From Lepraria neglecta (taxonomy: Eukaryota > Ascomycota > Lecanoromycetes > Lecanorales > Stereocaulaceae), in the NCBI GenBank assembly GCA_033220425.1, contig CM065650.1:806001-870000 (forward strand): 64,000 bases of DNA, written 5' to 3'. A model generated the notes under the pieces. That model searched no databases, had not been told where the DNA came from, and saw nothing but the letters and a program-made list of their open reading frames with translations. The translations under genes were made by a program, and so were the position numbers. This document shows, in pieces, positions 21,046 to 32,869 of this stretch; position 1 is the first letter of the stretch, and each line of letters starts with the position of its first letter.

Positions 21046-22634
21046 CCCCCATTTCCCATGAAGTCCGTTTCAGTCACGATAGGCGTGATGGATAGGCGGA
21101 TAGTGACCGCCATGTGGCCGAGTGACTGTGGATCCTGCTTGAAGTTGACATCCTTGCTCACCATATTGCTAGGGTTGAAGTGGGAGTTCGAACCGACAGG
21201 AGGGAAATCGAACGTGAAGGTTGACGCCTTGGACATCATAAGCATACCGATACGCGCTGCTTCGCTCCAGATGTGTCCAATGTCTTCCCAAGCCTCATTG
21301 CGAGCAATGCCGGGTGCGAAGAGTGGCTCCATGAATGCCCACATCTCATGAACTTGGTGAGATATGACGCCGTCCAGGAAGGGTTTAAAACCTTGTGCCT
21401 TCGTCATTTCCATAATTGTTTGGGCGGACGCGACAAGGCAAGCGCGGCGGACATGGAGGGGAATAGCGACTTCTTGTAGCTGGGCGCGGAGGTCGGCAAT
21501 CTTTTTGTCATAGAAGAGGGTGAATCCCTTGACCATGACGGGACGGAAGGCGAAGCCCACAAGCGTTTGGTTCATAACCTTAGCAACAGCAAAATAGCGT
21601 GTGCTCCCAGAGCACATGAGTTTGGGCAAAATGCTGGCATTCGTATGTTGTCTGAAGTATTGGACGAGTGCCGAAGGTAGGGCTTGGTCCTTGACCTTGT
21701 CTGGCACGTTGCAATAATTGCGAGCCCATTTCTCCACCATACTGAAGAGTGGAGCGTATTCAGGAAGTAGGTGGAAACTCATAGGCTCCGTGCCTTTTAC
21801 CATAGCCAGCTGATTGTTGCCGCCAAAAGAGTTGTAAGCAGGGCCATCTGTTATGCGCATATTTTCAGCGACGTTGCCGGGGTGGATCGTTGCCTGATAA
21901 GCTGACAAGCTTGGCTGACGCGACAATGGTGTTCCAAAGGCTGACGAGGCCGAAGACGGATCTCGAGACATCGGAGGTGGGTACGCGGGTGTGGACGGTG
22001 GAAATGCAGATGGCGGACCACTCTGAGGAGTGCCGTAGGTTGGTGGGGGTTGGCTGTAGATTTGGTTGAAGGCACCGCCGTGAGGACCAAGATGCTGAGG
22101 AGTGGTGACGCAAGGCTTGTTGGTCGTCTTGGGATTAGCGATCTGGTCGCTCTGGACCTTGATTGTCTTTTGTTGCTTTGCGACTTGTTCTTGGAGCTGC
22201 TGCATAGCAGCTTGCTGCTGATCTTTCTCCTTGTTGAGGCGAGTGATTTCGTTGATCAAACGGGTGCGTTCGGCGTCTGCCTTTCGCAATGCGTTCTTGT
22301 CACGAGACGCCTGGTCGTGCATGGCTTGGTTGGCTTGGTCAAGCAAATCTTTATCCGCCTGCAATTGACGAATTTGGGCATTCCCTTGCTCGATCTGAGC
22401 TCGGAGGCGTCCAAGCTCCTCAAAGTACTCCGCGAAGGACATGTTTGCGGCGGCCTATACCTCATGTCAGACGCGAATCAATGTGCCTCCATAAAGACAA
22501 CAACTTACGGGAGTTTGCGGACGCAATGGTTGCCTTGATGCACGACGTTCAAGGTCCATGCCGTGCATGACCGTTGCCAGACCTTCTTCAGTGAGGCGGA
22601 TTTGGGTACGGTTTGGGGTGCGGTTGCTCGCCAT
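20997..22634 (-). CDS. coiled-coil protein of unknown function, intact member of a local family
   Basis: Exon 1 is 22634-22509 (MASNRTPNRTQIRLTEEGLA onward) and exon 2 is 22454-20997, joined over a 54-base intron, giving 527 residues. Residues about 45-140 form a Gln/Lys-rich coiled coil (QIEQGNAQIRQLQADKDLLD, QQQAAMQQLQEQVAKQQKTI). Residues about 150-230 are Pro/Ser-rich and disordered. The rest is a globular region with EPMSFHLLPEYAPLFSMVEK, RYFAVAKVMNQTLVGFAFRP and VKGFTLFYDKKIADLRAQLQ. I do not recognise a named domain. The last 36 residues lie inside a repeat unit that recurs downstream, so the original C-terminus may have been replaced. At least five broken copies of parts of this gene lie between 24 and 32 kb. 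Confidence 0.75.
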
Positions 22635-24249
22635 GGTGTTGGACGAGCTTCGCGTCTGTGAGGTGAGGTGAGAGGGTGAGCAGGAGGCCTTGGTGATCTC
22701 GACGAGGAGGGACTTACTTGACTGCTCTGGGGGCTCGCCAGCGTGCTGGCTTTCGAGATGCTGGTTGTGTGAGATGGTTTGTACATCAAGTTTTGTTTTG
22801 GGGTACGCGTTTTCACAAGTATTTGTCACGATGTGTCGGAGGAGAAACCTCGTTTGTGGGAAAAAAGAAGCTAAATAGGCGCTGGCTATCTGTGCAGATG
22901 GGTCAAGAAGTGAAGGGAATCAAAACAACGCTAGCCGGCAAGGGGAATAGTCTCGGTGTGAACAAACAGATTCAGAGGCAAATTTGTTGATGATGCCCTT
23001 TGACACTTCACCTTAAATCAAATCTTCATCCGAAAGGAATATTCTGATCTTGAAGGTGTTGGATAGGAGATCAAAGTCGGGACGAGAGGCTGCTATATCA
23101 GTTTCATGCTTGGCAGCTCACCAGCACTGTTGCACAAGTAACCTCAGAGAACCGAGCTGTGATAGTTGAACTTCGTTTGTGAAGTCCTGGAGCTACTTCA
23201 GATATGTGCTAATGACTTTGTTGATCTAGTATCCCGAAAGGACCGACTACAAACTGTCACACCAGTCAGAATATCAAAGATCCCTCAACCAGTGGAAGAT
23301 GACCTACGATTCCCTTTCCTCCGATCTACTTCAGCTACACGTTGCTATCACCTGATCAACACCACTCAAGCTCGATGTCTCGTCATAGCGTCTAAGGGTC
23401 GTGAAACCATTCGAGTATGCATTATGCAAGCAGTGTCCGATACTGAGCCGCCAGCAGACATTCGATCTGAGAAACGATAGCCTCATCGCTAGGACACCGC
23501 CGAAACCCCATTTCACCGGACCAACACCCTCCTCACCACCCATTCACAAGTCTAGAAGCACGTTCGAACTGTGCAAAGCTGAAGAGATTCCTCACCGTTC
23601 CTGTACAGACCTACTGCTCCTCGTTCTACGCCGCGGGACGTTTGAGCCTTGGGAGAGACTGGGGAAGACTTCATGGGAGTTCTTGCGCACGAGGAAGTCT
23701 TCCGACAGAAGATCCCAAACATTGAGCGCTTTTTAGGGGTTTGTTGTTGCACTGGGATGTGCGACTTGATTTCGACAGCCTCCGAGCCAAGTCTTTTCTT
23801 GTGTTGACAGTGGAGGGCTTCCCTTTCCCTCTTCAGACTCTTCAGGAATGCCCTCGAGAAGGTCGCTCCCAGCTCTGCGCCGCGGGATGCGGGAGAACTA
23901 GTATGTGAATCTGTGCATGGTTTGCACGGTCTGGGGAACAGGGGGGATCGGGGATCGCTGATCGCTGGTGCTTGATGGCAAAGCAAATGCAGGCTCGCAT
24001 TTTGGGTTCGAGGGAACTGAATATGACGCTTACCTCGCGTCCCCCAGCGTTTGGCTGCACGCATTTGCTGATACTCTTTTTGACCCCTTTGAAGATTGAA
24101 GTTCCAGGCATGCCAGCTCGCCAAACAAAGCTGTCCCAGCCAACAAAGGCTCGGACCCTTCCCTTCCATGCCCGTCGAGGAGGATTTATGCTCGGATGTT
24201 GTCACAGTCCACGTATCTCTAACTTATATGCTGTAGATTGCGTGCCTTG
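22635..24249. other. upstream region of the coiled-coil gene; no further gene seen
   Basis: The first few hundred bases should be the promoter of the coiled-coil gene. A diverged copy of the downstream repeat unit lies near 23505-23572 (cacccattcacaagtctaga followed by gcacgttcgaac). A minus-strand frame at 23552-24205 has no ATG start and no recognisable domain; I do not call it a gene. Confidence 0.35.
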
Positions 24250-24352
24250 CTGTTGAGGCTTGGGATGGTGATTCTGGTCACTCGGGACCTTGATGGTCTT
24301 TTGCTGCTTTGAGACTTGTTCTTGAAGCTGCTGCATAGCAGCTTGCTGGTCA
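24250..24352 (-). pseudogene. fragment of coiled-coil gene family (coiled-coil part)
   Basis: Closely matches the coiled-coil segment of the intact gene near 22140-22215, in the same orientation: ttgctgctttgagacttgtt followed by cttgaagctgctgcatagca, against ttgttgctttgcgacttgtt and cttggagctgctgcatagca. The match ends abruptly on both sides. Confidence 0.65.
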
Positions 24353-24754
24353 TCACTTCGGCTTCTCAATCTACACTCCAGTCTCTACGATCTCCAGCAA
24401 AAGATGACCCATGTGGGGCAGGGAAAGAAGATCCTCGGCAGCTGCACCTTGTCGAAATAGGAGTCTGTCTGCATGGCTGCATGACGACGCTTGCCTGTGC
24501 TCGGCTCTCGCTTCACTTGAGGTCTTGGTGAGCCTGGTGAAGAGGCTTCACGATTGATGCTCCTCAGATTGGATGTGCTCATAGTCCGGGTGTGCTGAAA
24601 CTGGCTGACATGTGAGATGTTGGGTTGGAGTGCGTGTCACTCTAACCGCATTTCTCGTTTTATAAGCTTTGCGTACTCTCGAAAGTCCTGCAGCGAAACA
24701 AAATCGTCGAGGGTGTCAATGCAACACTTTGGTTGACAATGACAGTTGACAAGC

Positions 24755-24929
24755 CTCAACCATGTTGAAGAATGGCGCGTACTTAGGGAGTAAGTGGACA
24801 CTCATAGGCTCCGTGCCTTTGACCATGGCAAGCTTTCGACCATGCTGAAGACAAGGGGATAATCTGGGAGCAAATGGACATCAAGGGACTCAGTGTCTGG
24901 CACCATGGCCAGCTGGTTGTTACCCCTTT
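24755..24929 (-). pseudogene. two tandem fragments of the coiled-coil gene family
   Basis: Bases 24755-24836 and 24837-24929 both match the segment of the intact gene at about 21737-21815 (encoding EPMSFHLLPEYAPLFSMVEK). They are placed head to tail. The first is closer to the intact gene; the second carries several changes. Confidence 0.6.
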
Positions 24930-25086
24930 TCGAAGCTGCAGAGCCACAGGCGCAATCCTCCTCCCAAAGTGAATGTCGTGAGGCCCGGTATCTGGACCAT
25001 CACCCGGAGAGAATTTTTGTTCTTCTGCAATCCTCGAGCTCGATTCTCGAGGTCCTGGATCCACTCTCCTCTCTGGCTGGCCCCTT

Positions 25087-25292
25087 CCACGCTGATGTTC
25101 GCGACGGAAGGCGAAGCCAACGAGCGTTTGATTCATGACCTTTGCGATGGAAAAGTAACGTATACTGCCGGAGGACATGAGCTTGAGCTTTGGCAGTGCT
25201 GCAGCATTCGTGTGCTGTCTGAAGAAAGTCAGGAGGGTGGATGGAAGTTTTTAGTCTTTGACTTTGTCAGGGATGTTGCAATAATCGATTGG
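25087..25292 (-). pseudogene. fragment of coiled-coil gene family (RYF..AKVMNQTLVGFAFR part)
   Basis: Bases 25095-25180 encode SSGSIRYFSIAKVMNQTLVG and FAFRR, which pairs with SGSTRYFAVAKVMNQTLVGF of the intact gene. The match continues to about 25292 in shifted frames (relics of the segment around CNVPDKVKD). Confidence 0.65.
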
Positions 25293-26127
25293 TGGAAGTA
25301 TCCCGCCTGGTAGCTACTCTTGTAGCATGTCTTGCTCGATCTTTCGCTGCTCCAACTCCGAGCCTTCTTGTCGGCTCTTCTCCTCCTCTTAGCGTAAGAG
25401 GATCCCGGCTGCTTTGTGACCCACCAATGATTCAAGCTTGGCTTCTTTCAATTTTGCCCAGGAAGATAATGAGGCTGATACCAAGCTTGATAACAAACTT
25501 CAAGCTAGCTATGCCTCAGTCCATGCAACCACGACCATACCGATTCGTCTTGTCCTTGCCATTGTGTCGGCGCGATGGGTAGAGTACCCAGGGAGTGTGG
25601 ATTGGCGACGCTTGGATGCAGCAATGCCCATTTGCTTGCAATTCGATGACCCAAGGCTCTAGTCATTTCCCGGTTCTGTTCTCCGAAGTCTCTTCAGCAA
25701 TGCTTTGGGCTTCTTCCTACACAAGACTTTGACAAATCGCATCACGCATTATCTCCTCATAATATGGGGAATACCTGCGCTCTTGGCATTGAGCCTTTGG
25801 GGGACTCGGGGGCAAGCCGGGGGACCATCGTCGAAGCTTCTCCGAGAGGCTATTGTCTTGTGTGCCGCCTTAGAGATTTTAAGGAAGCTCTTCGGTTTTG
25901 GCGCCGGTCCAATCTCCGTCACCCTTTATCCAGTAGGTGTAGACTGTTCACTCTTCTTGCTTGGAATGTTCAGATTCATGGCGTATAGCAGCATGGATCG
26001 CTGCTGACCTACACTCATGATGCTATCCGCACCAGCAGCAACGGCAGGCATTCGTCTCCGGGCACACTTCGGGAGCTGGCATGGAAGATTAGAGCGACAT
26101 CCTTCGTCACCTTTGGCGTTGACTCTT

Positions 26128-26250
26128 CTGGTGCTGAGTCCTTTAGTGCTGACCCCATTGGTGCTGAAGCCGTTGGTGCTGAAGCCGTTGGTGTTGGACC
26201 CGTTAGTGCTGGACCCGTTGGTGTTGGACCCATTGGTGTTGATTCTCCGC
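26128..26250. repeat. 15-base minisatellite, about eight units
   Basis: Units of the form gtgctgaagccgttg / gtgttggacccgttg follow one another with point differences. Two to three more units recur at about 26288-26330. On the minus strand one frame reads as repeats of T-N-G-S/F, on the plus strand as LVLxP. I regard both as by-products of the repeat. Confidence 0.75.
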
Positions 26251-26337
26251 TTGATGATCATGACTCTCGGCCGCCAAATTGGACGATTAGTGCTAAACCC
26301 GCTAGTGCTGAAACCATTGGTGTTGATGCCCCGGATG

Positions 26338-27023
26338 ATGATGAAGAGTTAACTTGCCTACCGCATTGGGTGTCATGGAAAGGTGTCGGATTTAAACCTT
26401 CTTCATCCGAGTATGGAGAGGCAGCGCTGGATCCTGAAGTCATACTGGGAGATCTGAGGGGAGAGGTGAGGCTCGATGGTAGCTTTGGCATAGGCCTGCC
26501 GTCCATACGGTGTCTAGCGACGTCAACGAGCTCAACTCGACTATCTCTGAAGCTCTGTTGTGTAGGTGTCCTGAGCGGATCCCCGTTCCCACCGAGATAC
26601 ATTCTGTTGAAGCGCTGAGAGAACGAGAGCGGCGAATTATCCTCAGGATAGTCGTCGTCATCAAGAAAAATGGCCATTGCTGCTACTGCAAGACGAGATT
26701 ATGGTGCTAACGATGTGGTCGCAAATCGGGTAGCTTTCGAGGCTTGAGACACCTTGAGGAGTGCCATCTGACATATCATCGTCCTCGGAATCCTTATCCT
26801 CTTCTTCAATGCTGTCCAGCTTACCAACTCCAGCAACTTGGCTAGTCGCAGCTTGAGTGTCCGAGTCTGGCCCCCCACTCAGGTGCCATTCCGCCTGTTG
26901 CGAGTTCTGATCAGAATCTATTGTGGCTCGGACGAAGCTTGACACTGGAGAATCCGGGCGACTCAGATATCTCGGACGGTCATCCCCAATCCGCTTCTCA
27001 TTCGGCCTCTTCAGCGATATCAC
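26338..27023 (-). pseudogene. Ser/Asp-rich coding-like segment with a good intron, no start found
   Basis: An acidic, Ser-rich frame (27023 down to about 26750, ending EEEDKDSEDDDMSDGTPQ) can be spliced over a short intron beginning gtgtct and ending cttgcag. It continues in frame into VAAMAIFLDDDDYPEDNSPL and then SFSQRFNRMYLGGNGDP, reaching about 26338. The 3' part runs into the minisatellite. There is no ATG at the 5' end and stops lie just upstream. I do not recognise the protein; it is probably a partial relic. Confidence 0.33.
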
Positions 27024-27205
27024 TCACACCACTGGGGCTTCATCATCTCACGCTCCTAATTGGCTTTAGTTTGAGGAACTATCAATCTAATAGGGAGACT
27101 TCCTATGTTGTCTTTCTCCCCCTTGATCGAACGTCGTATTGCCTTCACGGCGAACATTCCGGCTGTGCGATTTTCTGACCTTTGTTCGCGGCAATCTCTT
27201 TACCC

Positions 27206-27308
27206 GGACCAGTTACGACCTGCTGAAGCTGGGCACGGAGGTCGGCGATCTTCTTATCGTAGAACATTGTGAAGCCTTTTACCATGATGGAACGGAAAGC
27301 GAAGGATC
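27206..27308 (-). pseudogene. fragment of coiled-coil gene family (FYDKKIADLRAQLQ part)
   Basis: Matches about 21476-21556 of the intact gene, same orientation. The reverse strand reads FAFRSIMVKGFTMFYDKKIA and then DLRAQLQ. It stops at cggaaagcgaag, almost exactly where the fragment at 25.1 kb begins (cggaaggcgaag), so the two look like separated halves of one ancestral copy. Confidence 0.65.
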
Positions 27309-27309
27309 A

Positions 27310-30300
27310 AGAATCATTGTCATGCGACCGGCAGCGCTGGTACCATCCACGAAGGGGTGTGATACCCCCGACAGGAGTAAGTCGATGGGAAAAATACCAG
27401 AGAGATTGGCTGAGTTGTAGGATGGAAGCCGTTTGTCCCCGCGTTTCGGATTGGATCTTGCTTCTCGCTTGATCTATGTTGGCTGCAAGGACGATCGACC
27501 TGTCTTCCCCCTCTCAACCAACACCTGCGAATATTTCTTGATCGTTGTTGTGGTTTGTGACATCGACCTTGCTGGGCAGTCCTCCATCGGCCCTTAAGCT
27601 GTACTTCAATTGACCATCTAATTCCTCAGTGGGTGATACATAGAAACCAGCAACGCCCGAATGGTTCATCATCGGAGTCATTCGAGTTATCGGGGTCATC
27701 GGAGTTATCTAGCAGGAGGAAAGGCCCCGAAGTGAGCCCCGAAATGTTGTGAGCAAGTCCTCCTCTTGCGCCCAAACTCTAGCCATGCACCGACCGGAGC
27801 GTGGTGCAAGGATGAATTGGGATTATGTACAGCCCCCTCTTCTATCAAGTGTTTGTAGATCGTCTTTTGAGTCTACAAGACATGCTCAGCAGGTTCAATA
27901 CAGAATTGATGTATTTAAACATAGTTTGAGAGCCTTGCAAAGGCCCCCAAAGCTCTGGCTCATTCTGACAGGTTGACCGCAAGGACCGTTGGAGAGGGTA
28001 ACGACACCTTCTTGCCTCCCGCCGCAGACATCAGATAGTGGAAGGTGATAGTGGGGGAGATGGGTCGCCCTCCATAAATACAGCCCCTGGAGCGTTCCAG
28101 AACCATTCAGTAAAGTAGGACATCATCTTGCTGGGAGAACGATGCGATACACGCTAATGATATACAATACGACAGCACGAACAGGAGGTGGGAGGTGGAT
28201 CGGTGTGCAGGCCGGAGAACCACACAGCAGGCGAAGTCCCCATCAACGCAGTCGAGATGTCCATTGGAGAGGGTCAAATTGCATCCGGTAGAGTCCCACT
28301 GGGTAGGCACATCCGGGCTCATTCTGACAGGCAACAGGCGGCTGGGCTGGTTGCAGTGGAGGCAAAGGTGCCTTCCACATAGGAGGGCACAGTGGCGATG
28401 TATTTGCCATCACGGGTCCTAAGTCCAGCATTGCGCTTCAGGGCGGTGCTCGCCGCGGACGGAACTTCAGGGCGCTGACACCCCGGCTGCTGACAATCTC
28501 AGTAGTAAATTCCTGACTGCGGTGTTTAATGACTTTGCTGAACGTATTCTTAATTGTATGACGGTAATTGTCGACGAAATGGCCTTCGACGGCCATAGTC
28601 CTTTTGGCCCGTATGTATCTACTTGTGTCTTCCGAAATCAGTTTCTCGCGACAAGAGCTGTGACCACTGCAGTCGAGAGAGCGCGAAGACGCGATGGCAT
28701 TGCCGATAGACTACTGGTTACCTGTCGTTGCTGTGGCTGGCTTCGCGGTCCCAACCTGTCGCTGATGCAGTTTAACGTCATGCTCAGGACAATCAGTAAG
28801 AGGACACCGGCTTCCAAAGAGATCAGCATAAATGGAAAATCACGCATCAGCACAAGGAAACGAATATCTGATCTTGGATCTTTATTGCCTTGCAAAACGC
28901 TATCAACGTCAAAGAATCAGAACCGGAACGCTAAACGAAAACCTCTTGCCCCCAAAAGCCTTTTCTTTGCTGTCAGGCTACGCCAGATTATCATGTTGTG
29001 GATGTACGTTCTTGATGTGATCTGTCGAGTCTCAGAGCGGAAGAGAAGAGAGAAGAGGTCGTTCTGAATATGACACCGTATCTTGATGAGTTCGCAGTTT
29101 GATTCAGTCAGCCAAGGAGTGACAAGCTGCCAGAGTCCGAGTTGTCGGCCAGGGAACTACCAGTGCGCGCTTGCGCCGTAATTTCCCCAGTGAGGCCAGT
29201 GCCGAGTTCTTTGATATCAGATACGGTCTCCCAGTCGTGATCCGCTTTGCTTAAAGGGTACGCCTGAGCTAAGCGGCCGTCCTTCTTTACGACAAATTGC
29301 TAGAGCCTGAATTGTCGGCTAGGTCTCACCTTAAGCGGATGCTTCAAAAAAGAATGCGAGGCTCAGCGTGAGGAGACACCCTGAGCACTGCAAATGCAGC
29401 CTCCAGGGCTCTTTCTGAACGATTGAACGATCGAGCAGGGGCAATTAAGCTGCTCATCTTGTATCTCGGACATCGCTTCGCCACTACGGATGCTTTCAAG
29501 AGGGGAGAGAAGCAGCAGTAGTCATTATTTCAACGAGAGCGAGGTAGGTAGATAGCGGCCTCCTGGAGCGTCGCATGTCCTTGGGTTCCGTCGACGAAGT
29601 GAGTCATTCAATGGACCATATTTTCTCTCTGGTCCATACCCAGCCCCTTTTCACGTTGACTAAGACGGTACCTCGGATCGTAGTCCTCTGCTGTCTCATA
29701 GCTTGCCAAGCATATTAGGCAGGTAGCGTAAATATCTGTCGAGCAGCCCAAAGACGATGAACCTTCATTCTTGCCAATTCGAACAAGTAAAGACTCTGCA
29801 TTTCGGTACAGCGCATCCCAGCGCGCTCCTCTCCCAGCCGAAAATTCGCCGGTGGGGCCAGTGCCGAGCTCTTTACCATGGCTTCTCAACCCTTACAGCT
29901 ACCTTTGCCCTCAGTGGGCCGGCTTACTACTCTGAACGGTATTGAAATATGATGTCCGCCAATGATAGTCTGCCAAACCTCCATCTTCATACAAATTCCC
30001 CTTCTTGACGGCCTGCTCGCTCAAAAATGACATCTTTGTCGTATTTGGGAGGGTCGATAGCTTTTGCCTTCCTTTTCTTATCGTTCGCCGGGAGTGGGAT
30101 CTCACCTAGGAGTGCTATGTCGATCTCGTCGAGCTCGTGGAATATTGCCCCTCACGAAATCTCTGTACTGTTCGAATGTGGTGGCTACAACCTCCTCAGT
30201 GTTGTGTAATCAATGCAAGAGTGCACAAAACGAGATGACTCGATTATAGCGGGACTCAGCCATGGCGCCACGTCGATTTCGTCAAGCTCGTGGGACATCG

Positions 30301-31956
30301 ACCGTTGTGTTGTCTAAGCCGGTAGCTCAGTCTACATGCTAACTTCTTCTCGTCGTCGGGCTCTTCGCCGGAAGGAGTCTCAACTAGATCCATGAACGCC
30401 GGCCGCTTTCTAGTATCCTTGAACTTGGGGTCTGCGTTGAGCGTACGTGCCTTTCGATGAGAATTGAAAGTTGGGGATGGTGTTGGATGGTTGAAAGCTC
30501 ATCATTAAGCGTTAGCTTTCGCTCAAGAAGTCGATCCGTATCCAGACTACCATCATCGGTAGTGAGGCCTATAATCAAGAAGTGATAGAGAGCCTAATAT
30601 ATCAACGGAGAGAAAACCCTGGGCCGTTAGGCCCAGTCGCTATGATTGACTCAGTTGTGACTGGAAGGGTATTTTCCTGTCTGGCCAATGTTACTGATGG
30701 CCACTGCTGACGGCAGCGGTAGTAGGACAATGCGCTTGATGTGTAATCAACGCAGTGACCAGATTCAGATCTGCGGCATTAGCGACCATCCGATAAGGCA
30801 GAGCTGAGTCAATGATAGCCTGTATGCCAGTACAGGTACGCCATGAACCTTGACTCATGTAAAAGGCACCAAAAGATTACTTTGTCTTTGCCGGACTTTG
30901 TGGCATTTTTGGCTTTCTGGGCGCGAGAAGAAGCCTGCTTCTTGGCGGGAGATTCATTTTTGGCCTTGGGATTAGAGCCAAGACGCTTCGCCGAGAATAC
31001 CTTTTGTGATGCTAAGCTCCATAGTCGAAAGCATTGACTGGAGCCCCAGAGTCGAGATGCGCAGAATGTACTGATTGCGAGTCTGGGTCCACGATATGAG
31101 GATATGTAGATGACTGCGTGAATGGAGAGTCAGTGCCTGCAGGACCTGTTAATGAGCTTGAATACAGTCGCTTGTGTGAGTGATAGCTCGTCTGATCGTT
31201 GTACTGCTGTTACGAGTTGGATGCTAGGTACGAAGTGTCTTGTGGGAAGCTGTTTCACAATGATTGCGCAAAGTCGTGCCCATCAACCGTCGGAGGACAT
31301 GCGCCGACGGCAGTCCTTTGTTCGGTGTTGGCTGCTGGGCACGAACCTGCGGCTACTGCGGTGGGTTGTTCTGCATAAATTGTGAATCCGAGAGACCCCA
31401 GCTTCCAGCTGAAGCTGCGCTCTGAGCTATGACGAAAATGTGTCAATGCTTGTAGGCTGCGATCAAATCCTCGTCGTGAGCGGGCTCTTTCAAGGTTCGG
31501 GTATGAGGCGAACATTCTCGCCTTGGGCTGGCTCGCTCTTGGTGCACTCCATCGAAGCCAACGAGGCAAGGAATTCTGGCCCTTGGTCAGACCCTCCGCT
31601 ACGCATGCTACTGCTCTGGCGACATGACTATGATATGAATGGATATTGCTGTGCCATGCCAGGCCCGGAGGGAGGGAGCCCCGCTTTGAGCTGTTCGAAA
31701 GATGCGGAAAACTCGTCGGCGATCAAGTAGCTCTGCTTCTGGATCTGCATCAGTCGCTGAGCTCGGACCTTGGTACAAGAGGAAGCATGCATGCACTTAC
31801 ACTGGATTTGATGGTAGAACTTCTCATAGCCTACATCACGCTGCACTTGCTCGGCTCACTCGAATTCTGGGACTTCTTAAAAAAAAAGGAAGAAAAAAAA
31901 GAGCGATCATCATGTACCTTTTTATCGAAAACCGCAATCTTGATGATTTGGCGTTG
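27310..31956. other. gene-poor stretch with diverged internal duplications
   Basis: No supported gene. Small duplicated pieces are visible. The block ccgagttgtcggccagg near 29135 and cctgaattgtcggctagg near 29303 are about 170 bases apart, and gtgaggccagtgccgagtt near 29191 recurs as gtggggccagtgccgagct near 29852. A segment near 28640-28825 recurs near 32870-33035. Short frames here are broken and unrecognised. Confidence 0.35.
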
Positions 31957-32064
31957 ATAATGAGCCGAAAGCCTTGGCCATATTGCGATGGCGAAGTAGC
32001 GTGTGCCGCCGAAGGACACGAGCTTCGGCAGTGCTGCAGCATTCGTGTGCTATCTTGAGACATT
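31957..32064 (-). pseudogene. fragment of coiled-coil gene family
   Basis: Resembles the 25.1-kb fragment more than the intact gene: ggcagtgctgcagcattcgt followed by gtgct occurs in both. The reverse strand reads SFGGTRYFAIAI, which pairs with SGSTRYFAVAK of the intact protein. Confidence 0.55.
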
Positions 32065-32621
32065 GGTGTTCAATCGTGCACTAGCTTCTGTGAAGCTGCA
32101 GTTGAACTCTTCTGCCATTTTCTTTCCGTCCCCGACGGGTAAAGATGCTGTGACATGCATCACTCGGAAGTGGATGATTCAACAGACTCCAGCGGGAAGG
32201 GGCAAGTATACCTTAGCTGGTAAGAGGGGTGTTTCTGGTGAGTCCCATGGAATGGGTGGGGCGTCCGTGGTCTCGCTCAGGCTCGTAGTAGACTTTTGGG
32301 AATCAAGGCCCTCCTCGGCTGGGTCTGAGCGGTGATTTGACGCAATTCCTTGATTTGGCTTTGTTTGCAAGTGACGTTCCTTCAATCATCTTAGAGCTTC
32401 GCGATATCTCTCAGGATCATTTATGCTTAGGCTCCAAAGCTAGCGAGAATCATCGATATCTCCGAATTTCTCCATTGGAAAGCAAGAGTCCTATGGCGTG
32501 ATCAGCTTCTGAAGCAGACACTTCTTAGGCATAGGCATACTGCTTACCAGTGACAGTGGTCGTGAAGAACGCTGGGCGGTCTTCATGGGATTCGAGGATG
32601 GCGGTGCGATAAGAATCCCTG

Positions 32622-32702
32622 GCTCGGTGTGAACAGAATAGTTCGGACTTGGCAGGTTTTAGTAGGGCTGAGATAGTCCGAACTATTTTGTTCACACCGA
32701 GC
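32622..32702. repeat. inverted repeat, 28-base arms, one mismatch
   Basis: The left arm (32622-32649) starts gctcggtgtgaacagaatag and the right arm (32675-32702) is its reverse complement except for one base. The loop is 25 bases. The arms could pair as a long hairpin in RNA or DNA. No terminator-like T run follows and there is no gene next to it, so a foldback or miniature element, or a small-RNA source, is more likely than a terminator. Confidence 0.75.
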
Positions 32703-32869
32703 CTGGGTATCGTTGCTGGTACCGCGGGGGTTTCGAAACACTTGAAGGAAGAGGCGGCGTGACAGTATGGCCACGCTCTAGATCACTGGATGGCCTATGA
32801 TGTGATGGGCTTCTGAATCAGATACTTCTCAGGTACAGGCATGATACTCACCAGCGATGCTGGGCTTTT

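Noticed and set aside
23552-24205. Minus-strand frame of 217 codons
   Set aside because: It has no ATG at its start, contains a diverged repeat unit at its end and shows no domain.
26015-26261. Secreted-looking TNGS-repeat protein
   Set aside because: The open frames on both strands result from a 15-base minisatellite whose period is a multiple of three.
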